A stretch of 64,000 bases of DNA from G965233625 sp965233625 (GCA_965233625.1 OZ247499.1:6510001-6574000); one strand, 5' to 3'. Positions 8,881 to 18,583 are shown, counted from the stretch's first letter. The notes: generated by a model from the sequence alone, not told the origin. Translations and numbers: made by a program.

Positions 8881-11112
8881 ATGACGGGCTCCCTCCCAGT
8901 AATGAACGACCTTCCTCAATCAGGCAGAATTGTGTCCGGAAATTTCAATCCTTATCGCGACTGGATGGAACTGGAAGGCGATGTTACTGCGCCCGACTAT
9001 TACCAGTTGTTCGGTTTGCCAAAGTTTGAAAGTGATGGCGCCAAGATCGCTGCCGCCGCCTCACGCGCTGCCACCAAGGTGCGAAGCTGCCGGCCGGGAG
9101 AGCACGCCAAGGAATGGTCCTCGCTGCTGGATGAAATCAGAATCGCGCAGCAGACGCTTACCGATCCTGCTGCCCGCGCCGCCTACGACGAGCAACTTGG
9201 CGGCGGCTCCGCGGGTATGCCGCCTGCTGCAGCGCCTTCTACGAACGCCGGACCGGAACCGCCTGCCGGGAACAACGCACCTTCGCAACCTGCCGCCAAA
9301 TTTGATCCGATGCTGCCGCCCGGCCTGGGCAACACCAACACCCCGACGCCAGCAGAGGCTGAACAAGCCGCGGCGAATTCGCCCGAAAAACCATCTTCGA
9401 TTTTACCCAAGGGACTGTCAGACTCTGTCACTGCTGGCTACATGCCGCCCGGGGCTGAACCGCCCGCATCGGGCGATGCCACTAGCAAGCCGCCAGAGAA
9501 CCCCGCCGCATTCGCGCCTTCGACGCCGCCAGAGAATCCCGCCGCATTTGCACCCCCGGCCGATGACGCTTCCACTCCGCAGTTAACACCACTCGCGCCG
9601 CTTGCGCCGGAAGCTCCGGGGCAAACCGCGGACCCGATGGCTCCTGCCGGTTTTGCTGCCGATCCGATGTCGCCGGCTGGTTTGACTCCGCTGGGGCCGA
9701 TGGATCCGATGGGTTCGAACCCGCCCGCAGCGAATTCTGGATTGACGCCGTTGCCTGCGAACAGTGGAAGCGATGTATCCAATGCGGCGATGGACGCGGC
9801 GTTAGATATTCTCTCACCTCAGAATCTATCCGGCTCACAGCCGCCCAGTTCGCAGCCGCCGATGGGGCAGCCAGTGGCGATGGCTCACCCGGTAGCCCAC
9901 GAGGCGGCGCCGGCTACTGCCGCGCCGGCGAACACGGCTCCCGGTCCTGGCCCGATGGTGCGAGGCCAAGCTACACCTTCGCAGATCGCAGCCGCCCGCC
10001 GCAAACAGGGGCTGATCGCGCTGGTGACGGGCGTGATTGGTCTGTTGCTGGTCGGCGCCCTGGTAGGCGGTTTGTATTACGCCATGAGCGACAAACAAAA
10101 TCCCGCTGCCGATGGCGTCGCCGCCGCCGATGACGTGGCGCCTGCCGCCGACACGGCTGTTCAGCCGCGAGGTCCGGCCGCAGATGGGAACGCTCCAGCA
10201 AGGCCGGCCGATGCTGCTCCCGCCGCCGACGCTAATGCAACCGATGCCGCTCCGTCAGAAGATGGCAACGTACCTTCTGCCGATGGCGATACTACCGATG
10301 GTGCACCGGCAGGTACAGATGCAGCCGTCACACCGCCGATCGTTGACCCTCAACCCGCAGACGATGGCGGCATGAAACCGCCTGCTGATGGCAGCGTGAA
10401 GCCGGCGGACGATGGAGAAGTGAAGCCTGCCGATGATGGCTCTGAAACACCGCCCACAAAACCAGCCGACGGCGCGATGACAGATGGTGGCGCCACGACG
10501 CCGCCCGTTGAGCCGCCGCCCGTCGAGCCGCCCAAGCCGCCTGCGCCGCCCAAGCCCACACGGGCTGAGTTGCAGAAGTTGGCGGAATTGCTGACCGGCG
10601 CCCGTGCATCTCTGGGGCAGCGTGATTTCAAGACCGCCGGAACCAAGCTAGGACAGGCGCTTCAACTGGCGAAGCTGCCCGAACACAAAGCGATGGCCAG
10701 CCGCCTGCAAACGCTATCCTCTTATGCTTCGCGATTCTGGCGCGCCGTGGTGGCGGCGCTGGGTAATCTCGAAAGCGCGAGCGTGATTGATGTGGCAGGC
10801 ACGCAGGTGGCCGTGGTTGAATCTTCGCCGCAACGCATCGTGGTGCGTTATAACGGCCGTCGTATGGAATGGACGCCCGCGCAGATACCCAGCGGATTCG
10901 CCCTGCCAATCACCCAGTTCGGATTGCCCGAAAACGATCCAGAAAACGATGCGATCAGGGCCGCCATCTATCTGGTCGATACCGACAAAACGAAATGGCA
11001 GAAGGCCCGCCCTCTGCTCATCAAGGCGAACGCTGCCGGCGTCAAAGATGCAGGCGTTCTGCTGCGGACCATCGACGACGATTACGCCAGCATCGTCCGC
11101 GACGCGAAGTAG
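8881..11112 (+). CDS. J-domain-like single-pass membrane protein with Pro/Ala/Asp-rich linkers
   Basis: A 743-residue protein. Residues about 25-100 resemble the planctomycete J-like module (PDYYQLFGLPKFESDG... then LTDPAARAAYDEQL) but lack the HPD tripeptide of true DnaJ proteins, so Hsp70 stimulation is doubtful. A long Pro/Ala/Gly-rich stretch (about 105-375) includes two copies of PPENPAAFAP. One transmembrane segment follows (about 377-403, LIALVTGVIGLLLVGALVGG). Next comes an acidic Pro/Asp-rich region with degenerate ADDG/PADG repeats, then a folded C-terminal domain of about 160 residues that I do not recognise. Topology is probably J-like module in the cytoplasm and the remainder outside. 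The first ATG was chosen; a second at 8902 is possible. A paralogue lies at 28979-31921. Confidence 0.8.
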   Translation: MTGSLPVMNDLPQSGRIVSGNFNPYRDWMELEGDVTAPDYYQLFGLPKFESDGAKIAAAASRAATKVRSCRPGEHAKEWSSLLDEIRIAQQTLTDPAARAAYDEQLGGGSAGMPPAAAPSTNAGPEPPAGNNAPSQPAAKFDPMLPPGLGNTNTPTPAEAEQAAANSPEKPSSILPKGLSDSVTAGYMPPGAEPPASGDATSKPPENPAAFAPSTPPENPAAFAPPADDASTPQLTPLAPLAPEAPGQTADPMAPAGFAADPMSPAGLTPLGPMDPMGSNPPAANSGLTPLPANSGSDVSNAAMDAALDILSPQNLSGSQPPSSQPPMGQPVAMAHPVAHEAAPATAAPANTAPGPGPMVRGQATPSQIAAARRKQGLIALVTGVIGLLLVGALVGGLYYAMSDKQNPAADGVAAADDVAPAADTAVQPRGPAADGNAPARPADAAPAADANATDAAPSEDGNVPSADGDTTDGAPAGTDAAVTPPIVDPQPADDGGMKPPADGSVKPADDGEVKPADDGSETPPTKPADGAMTDGGATTPPVEPPPVEPPKPPAPPKPTRAELQKLAELLTGARASLGQRDFKTAGTKLGQALQLAKLPEHKAMASRLQTLSSYASRFWRAVVAALGNLESASVIDVAGTQVAVVESSPQRIVVRYNGRRMEWTPAQIPSGFALPITQFGLPENDPENDAIRAAIYLVDTDKTKWQKARPLLIKANAAGVKDAGVLLRTIDDDYASIVRDAK

Positions 11113-11202
11113 CCAGTTAGCGTTCCAGGGTGTTTGCTGATGGAACGCTTTTTAAGTTAGGCTTATCTATATCTAAAAGTCTAACGAACCCGCTGCTTGA
11201 CG

Positions 11203-12780
11203 ATGATTTTAATCCATCACCCATGTGCACTTGCCGCCGTGCTCTGCGTCTCCTGTTGCGCGGCAAACGTTGTCGTAGCTGCACCCGCCAGCACGCCGGA
11301 TGATGAGCAGAAGGCACTGGAGATTCTGCGGCAGTATCGCCAGCCGGAAGATACAGACAGCCTGTTGCGGCGCCTGAAGAAGATGCTACCTGAGCCGGGT
11401 CTGGAAAAGCAGATCACTGCGTGGATCCATGATCTGGGAGATGACCGTTACCAGATCCGTCAGAATGCTCACGAAAACCTTGCCAAGGCGGGTCTTGCCG
11501 CACGGGAACTGTTGCAGGGTGCGGTCAAGTCGAAGGATTTAGAAGTGCGTTCGCGGGCGTCGCGATTGCTGGCGGAGATGGATTCTGAAGCGTCAGTCAC
11601 CAGACGCCATTCGCTCACCTACGCCGCCCTGGTGCTGCTACGCTTACGCGGGGTGAAACAGGCGGCGCCCCTGGCGTGGGAGATTGCCGGGAGCACGCGT
11701 GAGAATCTAATCTACGACGCCGCCAGCGAAACCATCTGGACGCTGGCGCGTGGGCAAAGGGCGGATGCAGATACCGTCGCCCAGCTTCAGAAGAAAATTG
11801 CTGGCGGCAATATCCGTGTGCAGACGATTGCGATTGTGGCGCTGGAACTGACACAGGGCGCCGGTGCTGTGCCAGCGCTGTTGCCATTTCTCTCGCATGA
11901 ATCGGAGCAACTGCGGCTGGCGGCGGCGCGGGCGCTGGTGGATCGCAAACCGCGTGATGTGGCCAGCGTGCTGATCGGGCTGCTGGATGCTGACGACCCT
12001 TCCATCGTCGCTGCGGCCAAAGCAATGCTGGAAGAAATGTTTCAGCAGAAACTGGTCGCGAGCGCGGACGCTGGTCTTAGCAAGATGTGGCGCGACTGGG
12101 CGAAGCAACATTTGAAAACCGCCGCTACTACGCCGTTGAAACTTGCCCGGCTGGACTTGAGCATCGGCACAGCGCTGATCGAAGAAACCTTCACACTTGT
12201 TTCTAAAGACGCCTCCCGCGGCTATGGCCGGTTCAGCTACGAGTCTGGTGATAACGCAGGAGCATCCGTCAGCAACGGCGTGCTGCGGTTAACGGGCGAC
12301 GCGCGCGAAACCGATCAGCGGTTATTCATCACTTCTGACAAAGTGACCGGAAGTCGCGCGTGGCCGCGTGTTGTAGAAGTCCGTGCCAAGCTGACGGGCG
12401 AAGAAGAAAACAGCGGCGGCTATCATGTAGGAGTTTCCGTCGGGAGATTGAAAGCGTTGTTCCATCCCGGCTATTCCGGCGGCGGCTTCCGCATCGAGAC
12501 AACGGACGACCACGACTATATCGTGAACAACACGAATCTGGGTTTCACGCCACGTAGCAATGAGATGCACGAAATTGCCATGAAGGTCACCCGCACCGCC
12601 GGCGGCGCTGACGTGGATGTGGTGGTGACGCAGGGCGGTAAAGGCGGTGTGAGGTTCAAAGGTTCTTACAAGTTCACCAGCAAGCAACTTGGCGAATACA
12701 ACCGCGTCGGGCTTGAGCGAAGCGGACGCCAGGGCGGCGACGCGTTGTTCGATAGCGTGACGATCCGCTTGCAGAAATAA
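11203..12780 (+). CDS. Secreted HEAT-repeat protein with C-terminal jelly-roll domain
   Basis: A 525-residue protein from the ATG at 11203 (a TTG two codons upstream is less likely). It has an N-terminal signal peptide ending near VVVAAPA. Next is a module of the type LGDDRYQIRQNAHENLAKAG...LEVRSRASRLLAEM (about 70-125), common in planctomycete exported proteins. HEAT-like helical repeats run to about 290. From about 325 to the end is a beta-rich domain like concanavalin/3-keto-disaccharide-hydrolase folds (YGRFSYESGDNAG..., GGYHVGVSVG, VGLERSGRQGGDALFDSVTI). It may bind glycans or proteins at the cell surface; no catalytic residues can be assigned. It is followed after 41 bases by the kinase gene on the same strand. 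Confidence 0.75.
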   Translation: MILIHHPCALAAVLCVSCCAANVVVAAPASTPDDEQKALEILRQYRQPEDTDSLLRRLKKMLPEPGLEKQITAWIHDLGDDRYQIRQNAHENLAKAGLAARELLQGAVKSKDLEVRSRASRLLAEMDSEASVTRRHSLTYAALVLLRLRGVKQAAPLAWEIAGSTRENLIYDAASETIWTLARGQRADADTVAQLQKKIAGGNIRVQTIAIVALELTQGAGAVPALLPFLSHESEQLRLAAARALVDRKPRDVASVLIGLLDADDPSIVAAAKAMLEEMFQQKLVASADAGLSKMWRDWAKQHLKTAATTPLKLARLDLSIGTALIEETFTLVSKDASRGYGRFSYESGDNAGASVSNGVLRLTGDARETDQRLFITSDKVTGSRAWPRVVEVRAKLTGEEENSGGYHVGVSVGRLKALFHPGYSGGGFRIETTDDHDYIVNNTNLGFTPRSNEMHEIAMKVTRTAGGADVDVVVTQGGKGGVRFKGSYKFTSKQLGEYNRVGLERSGRQGGDALFDSVTIRLQK

Positions 12781-12821
12781 CACGGGTTGCGGCCGCGCGT
12801 ATTATTGACGGGATTCTACGG

Positions 12822-14381
12822 TTGTCATCACCACTAGAACGCACCGACGCTTTTACGGCGGCATCGATCGCTGCCTATCGCTGTGTCTGCGGGGAACTGA
12901 TAACCGGCAGCGGCGAGACGGTCCGTTGTAAGAAATGCAACCGTCAATATGCTGCCAGCGTGATCCAGGGGGCAACGGCGGAAACAACTGTCTTCAATCA
13001 CGACGACACTCCGCGCAAGGGCGTGGTGAATAAGAGTGTTTCGTCGGATGGTCCTGATCCAAATATCGGCCGCATGCTGGGTCACTACAGGGTTACGGAA
13101 CTGCTTGGCGGCGGCGGTATGGGCAAAGTTTACCGGGCAGTTGACGAATCTTTGCAGCGTTACGTCGCTATCAAGGTGATTCACGCTGCGGAAGGCTCTA
13201 GCGGAGAAGCGAATCTAGAGCAGCTGTTTCAGGAAGCTCGCACCCAAGCCCGTGTCAATCACGCGCATGTTGCGCATATCTACTACGTGGGCATGCAGGA
13301 GGACACGCCGTTTCTGGCGATGGAGCTTGTTGGCAGTTCAACCATGGCGGACAGGTTGAAGCAAGGACCGCTGAAATTTCCCGCAGTTGTGAAATGCGCG
13401 CAGCAGGTGGTCGACGCGTTAACGCAGGCGGCAAGTTTTGACATCGTGCACCGGGATGTAAAGCCGAGCAATATCCTGCTGGTCGACGAAAAGAACATTA
13501 AACTTTCTGACTTCGGCATGGCGCGGAAAATATCTGAATTGCACGGAGCCGGAGTGATTGCCGGTACGCCCGACTACATGGCGCCGGAGGCCACACGCGG
13601 TGAACAGACCGACCACCGCGGCGATATGTACTCGCTGGGCGTGACGCTGTTTGAAATGACGTTCGGCCGCCACCCTTATCCGCCTGTGGGCGACAATGTC
13701 ATGCAGCGTCTGGAACAGCACCGCACGGCAGAGCCGGAATTTCCGGAAGTGTGGCCCGAAGCCACGCCCGTAGTGTGGCGCACCGTTTTAGAGAAACTGT
13801 TGGCGAAAGATCCGTCCGGGCGTTACGCCAGTTTTGCTGAGTTGAGCAAAGCACTTAAGCAGGTAGAACCAGCAGCACGGCCCCGCGCGGGCATTCTGCT
13901 GCGTGGTGTGGCGCTGATGCTGGATGCGATGATTATCGGCCTGATGTTTCTGGTCGTAAACGTCGTGGACTTTGTGCTTACGCCGCCAGGCTGGCAGCTT
14001 GCTGGAAGTCTGGCTTCGTATGCTGTGGAGGGGTCTTTTCTGGCGCTGGTCGTACTGCTCCAGGCCACCTGGGGCACAACGCCGGGGAAGCGGCTGGCGC
14101 AGATACGCATCATTGACCGGCACGGTTTTCAGCCAGGGCCGTGGGTGATGGGGATGCGGACTTTGTTTCAGTTTCCGTTCGCGTGGATCACGCTGTTTTC
14201 CGGCCTGATTAATGCGCTCTCAGGCATCAGCGTATCACCGTTGCTGAATCTTGGCCTGCTGTTCTACGTGACTATCGAGGCCGGATTCATCATCTTTGGC
14301 AACGGCCTAAGTATGCACGACCGCTTGTTCCGCACTCGCGTGGTGCTGGGCGGGCGCCGCAACAACCAACGCGATATCTGA
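12822..14381 (+). CDS. Ser/Thr protein kinase fused to RDD-family membrane domain
   Basis: A 519-residue protein. Four cysteines (C21, C23, C36, C39) form a small zinc-ribbon-like N-terminus. The kinase domain (about 88-345) is complete: glycine loop LLGGGGMGKVY, K118 in AIKVI, HRDVKPSN with D212, D230-F-G, GTPDYMAPEA and GDMYSLGVTLFEM. Instead of the usual single membrane helix and sensor repeats, the C-terminus (about 353-510) is an RDD domain with hydrophobic segments (362-388, 397-415, 445-490), including the conserved Arg and Asp in LLRGVALMLDAMIIG. This may couple a membrane or transport event to phosphorylation. The start is a TTG; no in-frame ATG occurs before residue 85, and the zinc ribbon supports the upstream start. 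Confidence 0.87.
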   Translation: MSSPLERTDAFTAASIAAYRCVCGELITGSGETVRCKKCNRQYAASVIQGATAETTVFNHDDTPRKGVVNKSVSSDGPDPNIGRMLGHYRVTELLGGGGMGKVYRAVDESLQRYVAIKVIHAAEGSSGEANLEQLFQEARTQARVNHAHVAHIYYVGMQEDTPFLAMELVGSSTMADRLKQGPLKFPAVVKCAQQVVDALTQAASFDIVHRDVKPSNILLVDEKNIKLSDFGMARKISELHGAGVIAGTPDYMAPEATRGEQTDHRGDMYSLGVTLFEMTFGRHPYPPVGDNVMQRLEQHRTAEPEFPEVWPEATPVVWRTVLEKLLAKDPSGRYASFAELSKALKQVEPAARPRAGILLRGVALMLDAMIIGLMFLVVNVVDFVLTPPGWQLAGSLASYAVEGSFLALVVLLQATWGTTPGKRLAQIRIIDRHGFQPGPWVMGMRTLFQFPFAWITLFSGLINALSGISVSPLLNLGLLFYVTIEAGFIIFGNGLSMHDRLFRTRVVLGGRRNNQRDI

Positions 14382-14409
14382 GAGTGGCTCCGCCGGTACA
14401 CCGGAATGC

Positions 14410-15762
14410 TTACCGCCGAATGGCGCCGGTGGGGTTTGCATCGTAGTATCGCGGTTGCGATGCGCGGGGAATTGCCGGGCCAGGGTTCGTTGGCGCTTGT
14501 GCGCTGTAGTGCGGTGCACGGGGACTGGCCGGAACCTGGACGGGAGGCGTAACGGGCGTTGTCGCCATCTGGGCTGGTGGCGCCGCGGGTGCGACCTGGG
14601 CGCCCCATTCCAGGATGGTCGTGCCCGGACCTGCTGGCGGCTGTGGCCGGGAAAGCGTGCTGCGCTGGCCTTCCTGTAGATTGCCGATGCGGTTCTGTGC
14701 GATGTCATGCTGGCGTTTGTACCAGCCGCCGGTGCTTTCGGTATCGCTGCTGTTGGCGTCGTTGCCGCCAGTGGCTTCCGCCAGGTGCTGTGGGGCAGGC
14801 TGCGAAGTAAGTGGTTGCCGCGGCGCTACAGGCTGAATGGGCGTTTGCAGTGGCGATGCGCCAGGTACAGGCTGCAGGTTGCGGCGGCCGGGGATCGGTG
14901 TGGCGACGGCGGAAGGAATGCTCTGCGTGGCAGGCGTGGTGTGCGTTGCCAGCTGGATGTTCGACTGCGGTGTGAACTGATCCATAGGGCTGCCGCGGCG
15001 GACCCAGTCCAGCCATGTGGTCTGCAATTCCGATAGATTTTTGAAGCCGTAGTGCTTCTTGGTCGCCGTGGTCCAGTTGCTGTAATTCATGCCATCGCCG
15101 ACATACTTCACAAACTTCTGCTTGCCGCCCTGAGCAATCAGATAGCGGGCCAGCGAGTAACCTTGCGAGTACAGCGGCATCACGTCGTGCGGGTATTCCG
15201 TCATGGCGAACATCTTATTGAAGGCGATGCCGCGACCCGTCGTGAGGAAGGTGATCAGCATCCGCTCCTGCTTTTTGCGTTCGCTGATATGCTCCACCGT
15301 GGTGCAGGCGCCTTCATCCGCCCAGCGGGGCAGGGGACGGCCAAAGTGCGTGGCGAAGATGGTGTGCGTAATTTCGTGTGGCAGCACTGCGTCCAGCACG
15401 CGATCTGGCGGACCTTGAATGTTCATCGTCCAGTTGAAAGGACGACCGTTCTCGAACATGAAGCTTGTCGCGCCACCGGCGCCCATGCGGCCCACTTCCA
15501 CCGTGATGGGGCAAGGCCGGCGCCAGCGTGGAAGTTCGTGCCCCAGCCATTCAACCGCCAAGTCGCGACGATACTGCTCGGCCAGGTCGCCCGTCTTCTG
15601 GGCGAACTCAGCCGTCGGCGCGCTGACGATGAAGTTGGCCGTGCGATAGCTGGCGGCGATGCATGTGCTGGCATTACCAGCAAGCAGCAGCGAGACGCAG
15701 AAGGCGGAAGAAACAAGACACAGGCGGGCGCGGAACGTGGCGCGTTTTGGCTGAGCGTCCAT
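14410..15762 (-). CDS. Secreted gluzincin metallopeptidase (peptidase MA-like)
   Basis: A 450-residue protein. Of several ATGs (15834, 15774, 15768, 15762), the last is preferred: it has GGAG six bases upstream and directly starts the signal peptide (MDAQPKRATFRARLCLVSSAF...). The catalytic zinc motif H129-E-I-T-H133 and the downstream glutamate in WADEG (about E150) mark a gluzincin peptidase. The peptidase part spans about 40-270. The rest is a disordered Pro/Gln/Thr/Ala-rich tail that may tether it in the envelope. The substrate is unknown. It converges on the kinase-RDD gene with a 28-base gap. Confidence 0.82.
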   Translation of the reverse strand: MDAQPKRATFRARLCLVSSAFCVSLLLAGNASTCIAASYRTANFIVSAPTAEFAQKTGDLAEQYRRDLAVEWLGHELPRWRRPCPITVEVGRMGAGGATSFMFENGRPFNWTMNIQGPPDRVLDAVLPHEITHTIFATHFGRPLPRWADEGACTTVEHISERKKQERMLITFLTTGRGIAFNKMFAMTEYPHDVMPLYSQGYSLARYLIAQGGKQKFVKYVGDGMNYSNWTTATKKHYGFKNLSELQTTWLDWVRRGSPMDQFTPQSNIQLATHTTPATQSIPSAVATPIPGRRNLQPVPGASPLQTPIQPVAPRQPLTSQPAPQHLAEATGGNDANSSDTESTGGWYKRQHDIAQNRIGNLQEGQRSTLSRPQPPAGPGTTILEWGAQVAPAAPPAQMATTPVTPPVQVPASPRAPHYSAQAPTNPGPAIPRASQPRYYDANPTGAIRR

Positions 15763-16233
15763 GCTCATCTCCATCACGTGGGCAGTGTGTAGCGGGGTAT
15801 CCGGGCTGGTGGTGGATGACGCGTAAAACTTCAACCATTCCTTGGTTGAGTTGCTTTACGAGCTGTTTCAGCAACCATCCCGCCGTCAGAATTATTGTCT
15901 CTGAAAGGCAAAATTCAGGCCAAACCTTACTGGGCCGGATGGCGAAAGAGCAGCGTCGGCTTCTCAACTCACCACCACAAAAAGGTTTGCGGCGAAACGG
16001 AAAACTTGAATCAAAATCCACACTTTCTTTCACGTAGCAGCTTGGACGGCGGCGACGTGTAAGATTTGCAAAGATTAACCTTAAAATCAGAAATCTCCCA
16101 TAGCAGTTCACCAGGCCGCCGGAACAGCCGTGGCGAACGTGCACGCAACATTGCGGGCGAACACCTGTACAACGTGGCGGCGTTGAAAATTGTTCACACG
16201 CGTTTGCAGTATTTTCCGCGTCTGGTTGGTGAT
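15763..16233 (-). other. Gene-free stretch between the peptidase and the XylR-type regulator
   Basis: About 470 bases with no credible gene. A 156-codon frame covers 15674-16144 but overlaps the peptidase start, is Cys/Arg rich and has no recognisable features. The stretch presumably carries the promoter of the peptidase and the 3' end of the regulator transcript. I see no clear promoter, hairpin or RNA gene. Confidence 0.4.
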
Positions 16234-17409
16234 TCAGCTTTTGGAAGAAAGCTGTCGTTGCTTGCGGTACTGGCTGGGGCTGACGCCCAGTTCGCGTTTG
16301 AAGACTTCGTACATCCGCATCGGGTGGCCAAAGCCAGTGTCGCGGGCGATGTCTGAGAGTAGCCGTTTGCTCTGGGTCAGTTCCCGCTTCGCGCGTTCAA
16401 TGCGGATGCGCCGGATTTCCGCCGCAATGGGCCGGTCCAGCACTTTGCGGAACCGCAGTTGAAGCGTGCGTGTCTCGGCGTTCACCGCGCGCGAAACATC
16501 ATCCTGCCCGATCCGCCGGTGACTATTGCGGGAGATGAATTCCAGCGCGGCCGCAACCAGTTCGTCTTCCACGGCGTAGAAGTCGGTTGATTCGCGGACA
16601 ACAAGCCCTTCAGGCGGAAGCAGCACCGGGTCGGCTGGCGGTGGTGCGCCGTCCATCAATTGATGAAGCTGCCGTGCGGCTTCGTAGCCGACGCGTTCGT
16701 AGCCCATTTCCACGCTGGTCAGTGAAGGCCGCGGATGTTCGCAGAGGGTTGGTTCGTTCCAGCCGGCCACGATGGCGACATCTTCGGGCACACGCCAGCC
16801 ACGTTCCCGGCACTTCTGCACGATGATGCGGCCGACGTTATCCGAACCAACGTACACGCCCACCGGCAGGCTCCACTGGTCCATCCAGGCGGCGATATCT
16901 TTTTCCGTCTTCCGCCACCTTCGTAACGTGTTGGAGAAGTTCAACGCCATCCAGCACATTGAACAGTCGCAACCGGCCTGCTCGACAATGCGGCGGAATT
17001 CGTTCATTTCCAGATCCTGCGCATAGTCATCGCGGCAACCAAGCGCGGCGAAGTGATGCAGACCCCGCGCCAGCAGATGCCCTGCGCGCAGTTCTCCAGC
17101 CAGCGTGGCGTCCGGAAACACGCCCGGCAACTGATCGCGGACGGGCGAGCTGTTCCAGACATTCACCACGGGAACCTTCAACTTCGTCGCCTGCTCGACC
17201 AGCGGCGCCGTGGCCCGCGCGATGATGCCGTCGTACGGAGCCTTGCCGCCAACGCTCCGCGTTAGTGTATCGCCGGCATATTCATCGATGATCGATTCCC
17301 AACCCTGCTGGCCGGCGTAACGCTGAGTGCCGGCAAAGATACTTGCATGCCGCTTAAACGGCCAGGCAAGATCCAGCATCAGCGCAATCCTACGCGGCGC
17401 GGTTTTCAT
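16234..17409 (-). CDS. XylR-type AraC-family transcriptional regulator
   Basis: A 391-residue regulator with the XylR layout. The N-terminal two thirds (about 5-270) is a LacI/periplasmic-binding-protein-like ligand domain (RRIALMLDLAWPFKRHASIFAGTQRYA, GVYVGSDNVGR, PRPSLTSVEMGYERVGYEAARQL). The C-terminal 100 residues form an AraC double helix-turn-helix (LRFRKVLDRPIAAEIRRIRIERAK..., LSDIARDTGFGHPMRMYEVFKRELGVSPSQYR). In proteobacteria this architecture activates xylose genes. In planctomycetes many paralogues exist and the effector, probably a sugar, is not known. It is divergent from a secreted hydrolase gene with a 208-base shared upstream region, so that gene is its most likely target. 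Confidence 0.9.
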   Translation of the reverse strand: MKTAPRRIALMLDLAWPFKRHASIFAGTQRYAGQQGWESIIDEYAGDTLTRSVGGKAPYDGIIARATAPLVEQATKLKVPVVNVWNSSPVRDQLPGVFPDATLAGELRAGHLLARGLHHFAALGCRDDYAQDLEMNEFRRIVEQAGCDCSMCWMALNFSNTLRRWRKTEKDIAAWMDQWSLPVGVYVGSDNVGRIIVQKCRERGWRVPEDVAIVAGWNEPTLCEHPRPSLTSVEMGYERVGYEAARQLHQLMDGAPPPADPVLLPPEGLVVRESTDFYAVEDELVAAALEFISRNSHRRIGQDDVSRAVNAETRTLQLRFRKVLDRPIAAEIRRIRIERAKRELTQSKRLLSDIARDTGFGHPMRMYEVFKRELGVSPSQYRKQRQLSSKS

Positions 17410-17521
17410 CGAAGGTTTATTTCCAGCAAGAGTTGTGGGGCATACGTGCTGTGTAACGGTCGCATTTTAGTTTGTATCGGACCGGCTTTGCAGACGGCGT
17501 GGTGACAGTGGAATGGACCGT

Positions 17522-17549
17522 TTGTTGATGCCGCGAATCGTCTTATGCT
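17522..17549 (+). promoter_or_regulatory. Possible promoter of the secreted hydrolase
   Basis: TTGTTG (17522-17527), 16 bases, TATGCT (17544-17549), 68 bases before the chosen start codon, in the divergent region shared with the XylR-type regulator. Weak match; no operator repeat is obvious. Confidence 0.25.
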
Positions 17550-17617
17550 AAGAAGTAATATGTGAGTAAGCGTAAGGTCGCACAGTGGATAACCGTTCCC
17601 TGCCGGAAGGTCGTGAT

Positions 17618-18583
17618 ATGAGTTTTGCCGTTTACCTGCTGATGACGCTGCAAGCCAGCGTCGCAGAAACCGCTCCGTATAGTCCGCTGCAGGCGCCGTC
17701 TGAAGTGAAGATCGTTAATACGGAGTTCACATACGGCGATGATCAACGCGTTGTGCCGTTGAAAATGTATCTTCCGGCGAGCAAGGAAAAGGCGCCTACC
17801 ATCGTTTACAGTCACGGACTGGGCGGAACGCGGGATGCGGGCACTTATGTGGGGAAGCATTGGGCGGGGCGCGGTTTTATTGTGGTGACCATGCAGCATG
17901 CCGGCAGCGACCGCAATGTCATTCAAGGCGTGCCCATCCGTGAGATGCTTACGACGCTTAAGAAGGCGGCGAACGGGCAGAGTGCGCAGCACCGGTATCG
18001 CGACGTTGCCGCGACGATCGATCACCTGGAAAAATTAAATCTCAAGGGACCGTACGCCGGGCGGTTTGATCTGACGAAAATTGGCGTAGGCGGACACTCG
18101 TTCGGCGCCGTTACGGTTCAAGGTGTGAGCGGCCAACGGTTCGGCCCGCTAGGGCAGCGGTTCACCGATAAACGGATCAAAGCCGCGCTCGCGTTCAGCC
18201 CTAGTCCGCCGTCGGTTGGCAGCACTGCCACAGCGTTTGGCAGCGTGAGCGTTCCGTGGATGTTGATGACCGGAACGAAAGACGTCAGCCGGATTGCACG
18301 TACAACCGCCGAAGCACGCCGCGACGTTTTCCGTAACTTACCTGCCAAGGGCCATTCCTTTGAATTGCTGCTCGACGGCGCCGAGCACGAAGCATTCGCC
18401 GACGAGTCCGCCCGGCGGCTCCGCCGTTCAAAGCGGAATCCCAATCATCACAAAGCCATCAAGGCCATCACCACCGCCTTCTGGGAAACGTATCTAACCG
18501 ATAACGATGCAGCCAGGAAATGGCTTCACAGCGACCAGGTGCGGACCGTTCTAGAGCCAGCCGACGTCTGGCAGAAGAAGTGA
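17618..18583 (+). CDS. Secreted alpha/beta hydrolase, dienelactone-hydrolase / PAF-acetylhydrolase-like
   Basis: A 321-residue protein. The ATG at 17618 is chosen over a GTG at 17585 because GGAAGG lies seven bases before it and it starts a short signal peptide. Alpha/beta hydrolase features: oxyanion region YSHGLGGTRDAG (about 64-75), nucleophile S161 in GHSFG, acid D222 in MTGTKD and H257 in GAEHEAF. The family (COG4188 type) hydrolyses esters or lactones; the substrate here is unknown. Its TGA (18581-18583) directly abuts the stop of the opposite-strand gene, leaving no room for an intergenic terminator. It is divergent from the XylR-type regulator. Confidence 0.83.
   Translation: MSFAVYLLMTLQASVAETAPYSPLQAPSEVKIVNTEFTYGDDQRVVPLKMYLPASKEKAPTIVYSHGLGGTRDAGTYVGKHWAGRGFIVVTMQHAGSDRNVIQGVPIREMLTTLKKAANGQSAQHRYRDVAATIDHLEKLNLKGPYAGRFDLTKIGVGGHSFGAVTVQGVSGQRFGPLGQRFTDKRIKAALAFSPSPPSVGSTATAFGSVSVPWMLMTGTKDVSRIARTTAEARRDVFRNLPAKGHSFELLLDGAEHEAFADESARRLRRSKRNPNHHKAIKAITTAFWETYLTDNDAARKWLHSDQVRTVLEPADVWQKK

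Noticed and set aside
9481..9560. Tandem DNA repeat of about 33 bases in the J-like gene
   Set aside because: It is only the coding repeat PPENPAAFAP of a low-complexity linker, not a separate element.
15674..16144. 156-codon minus-strand frame upstream of the secreted peptidase
   Set aside because: Overlaps the peptidase start out of frame, Cys/Arg-rich composition, no SD and no family resemblance.
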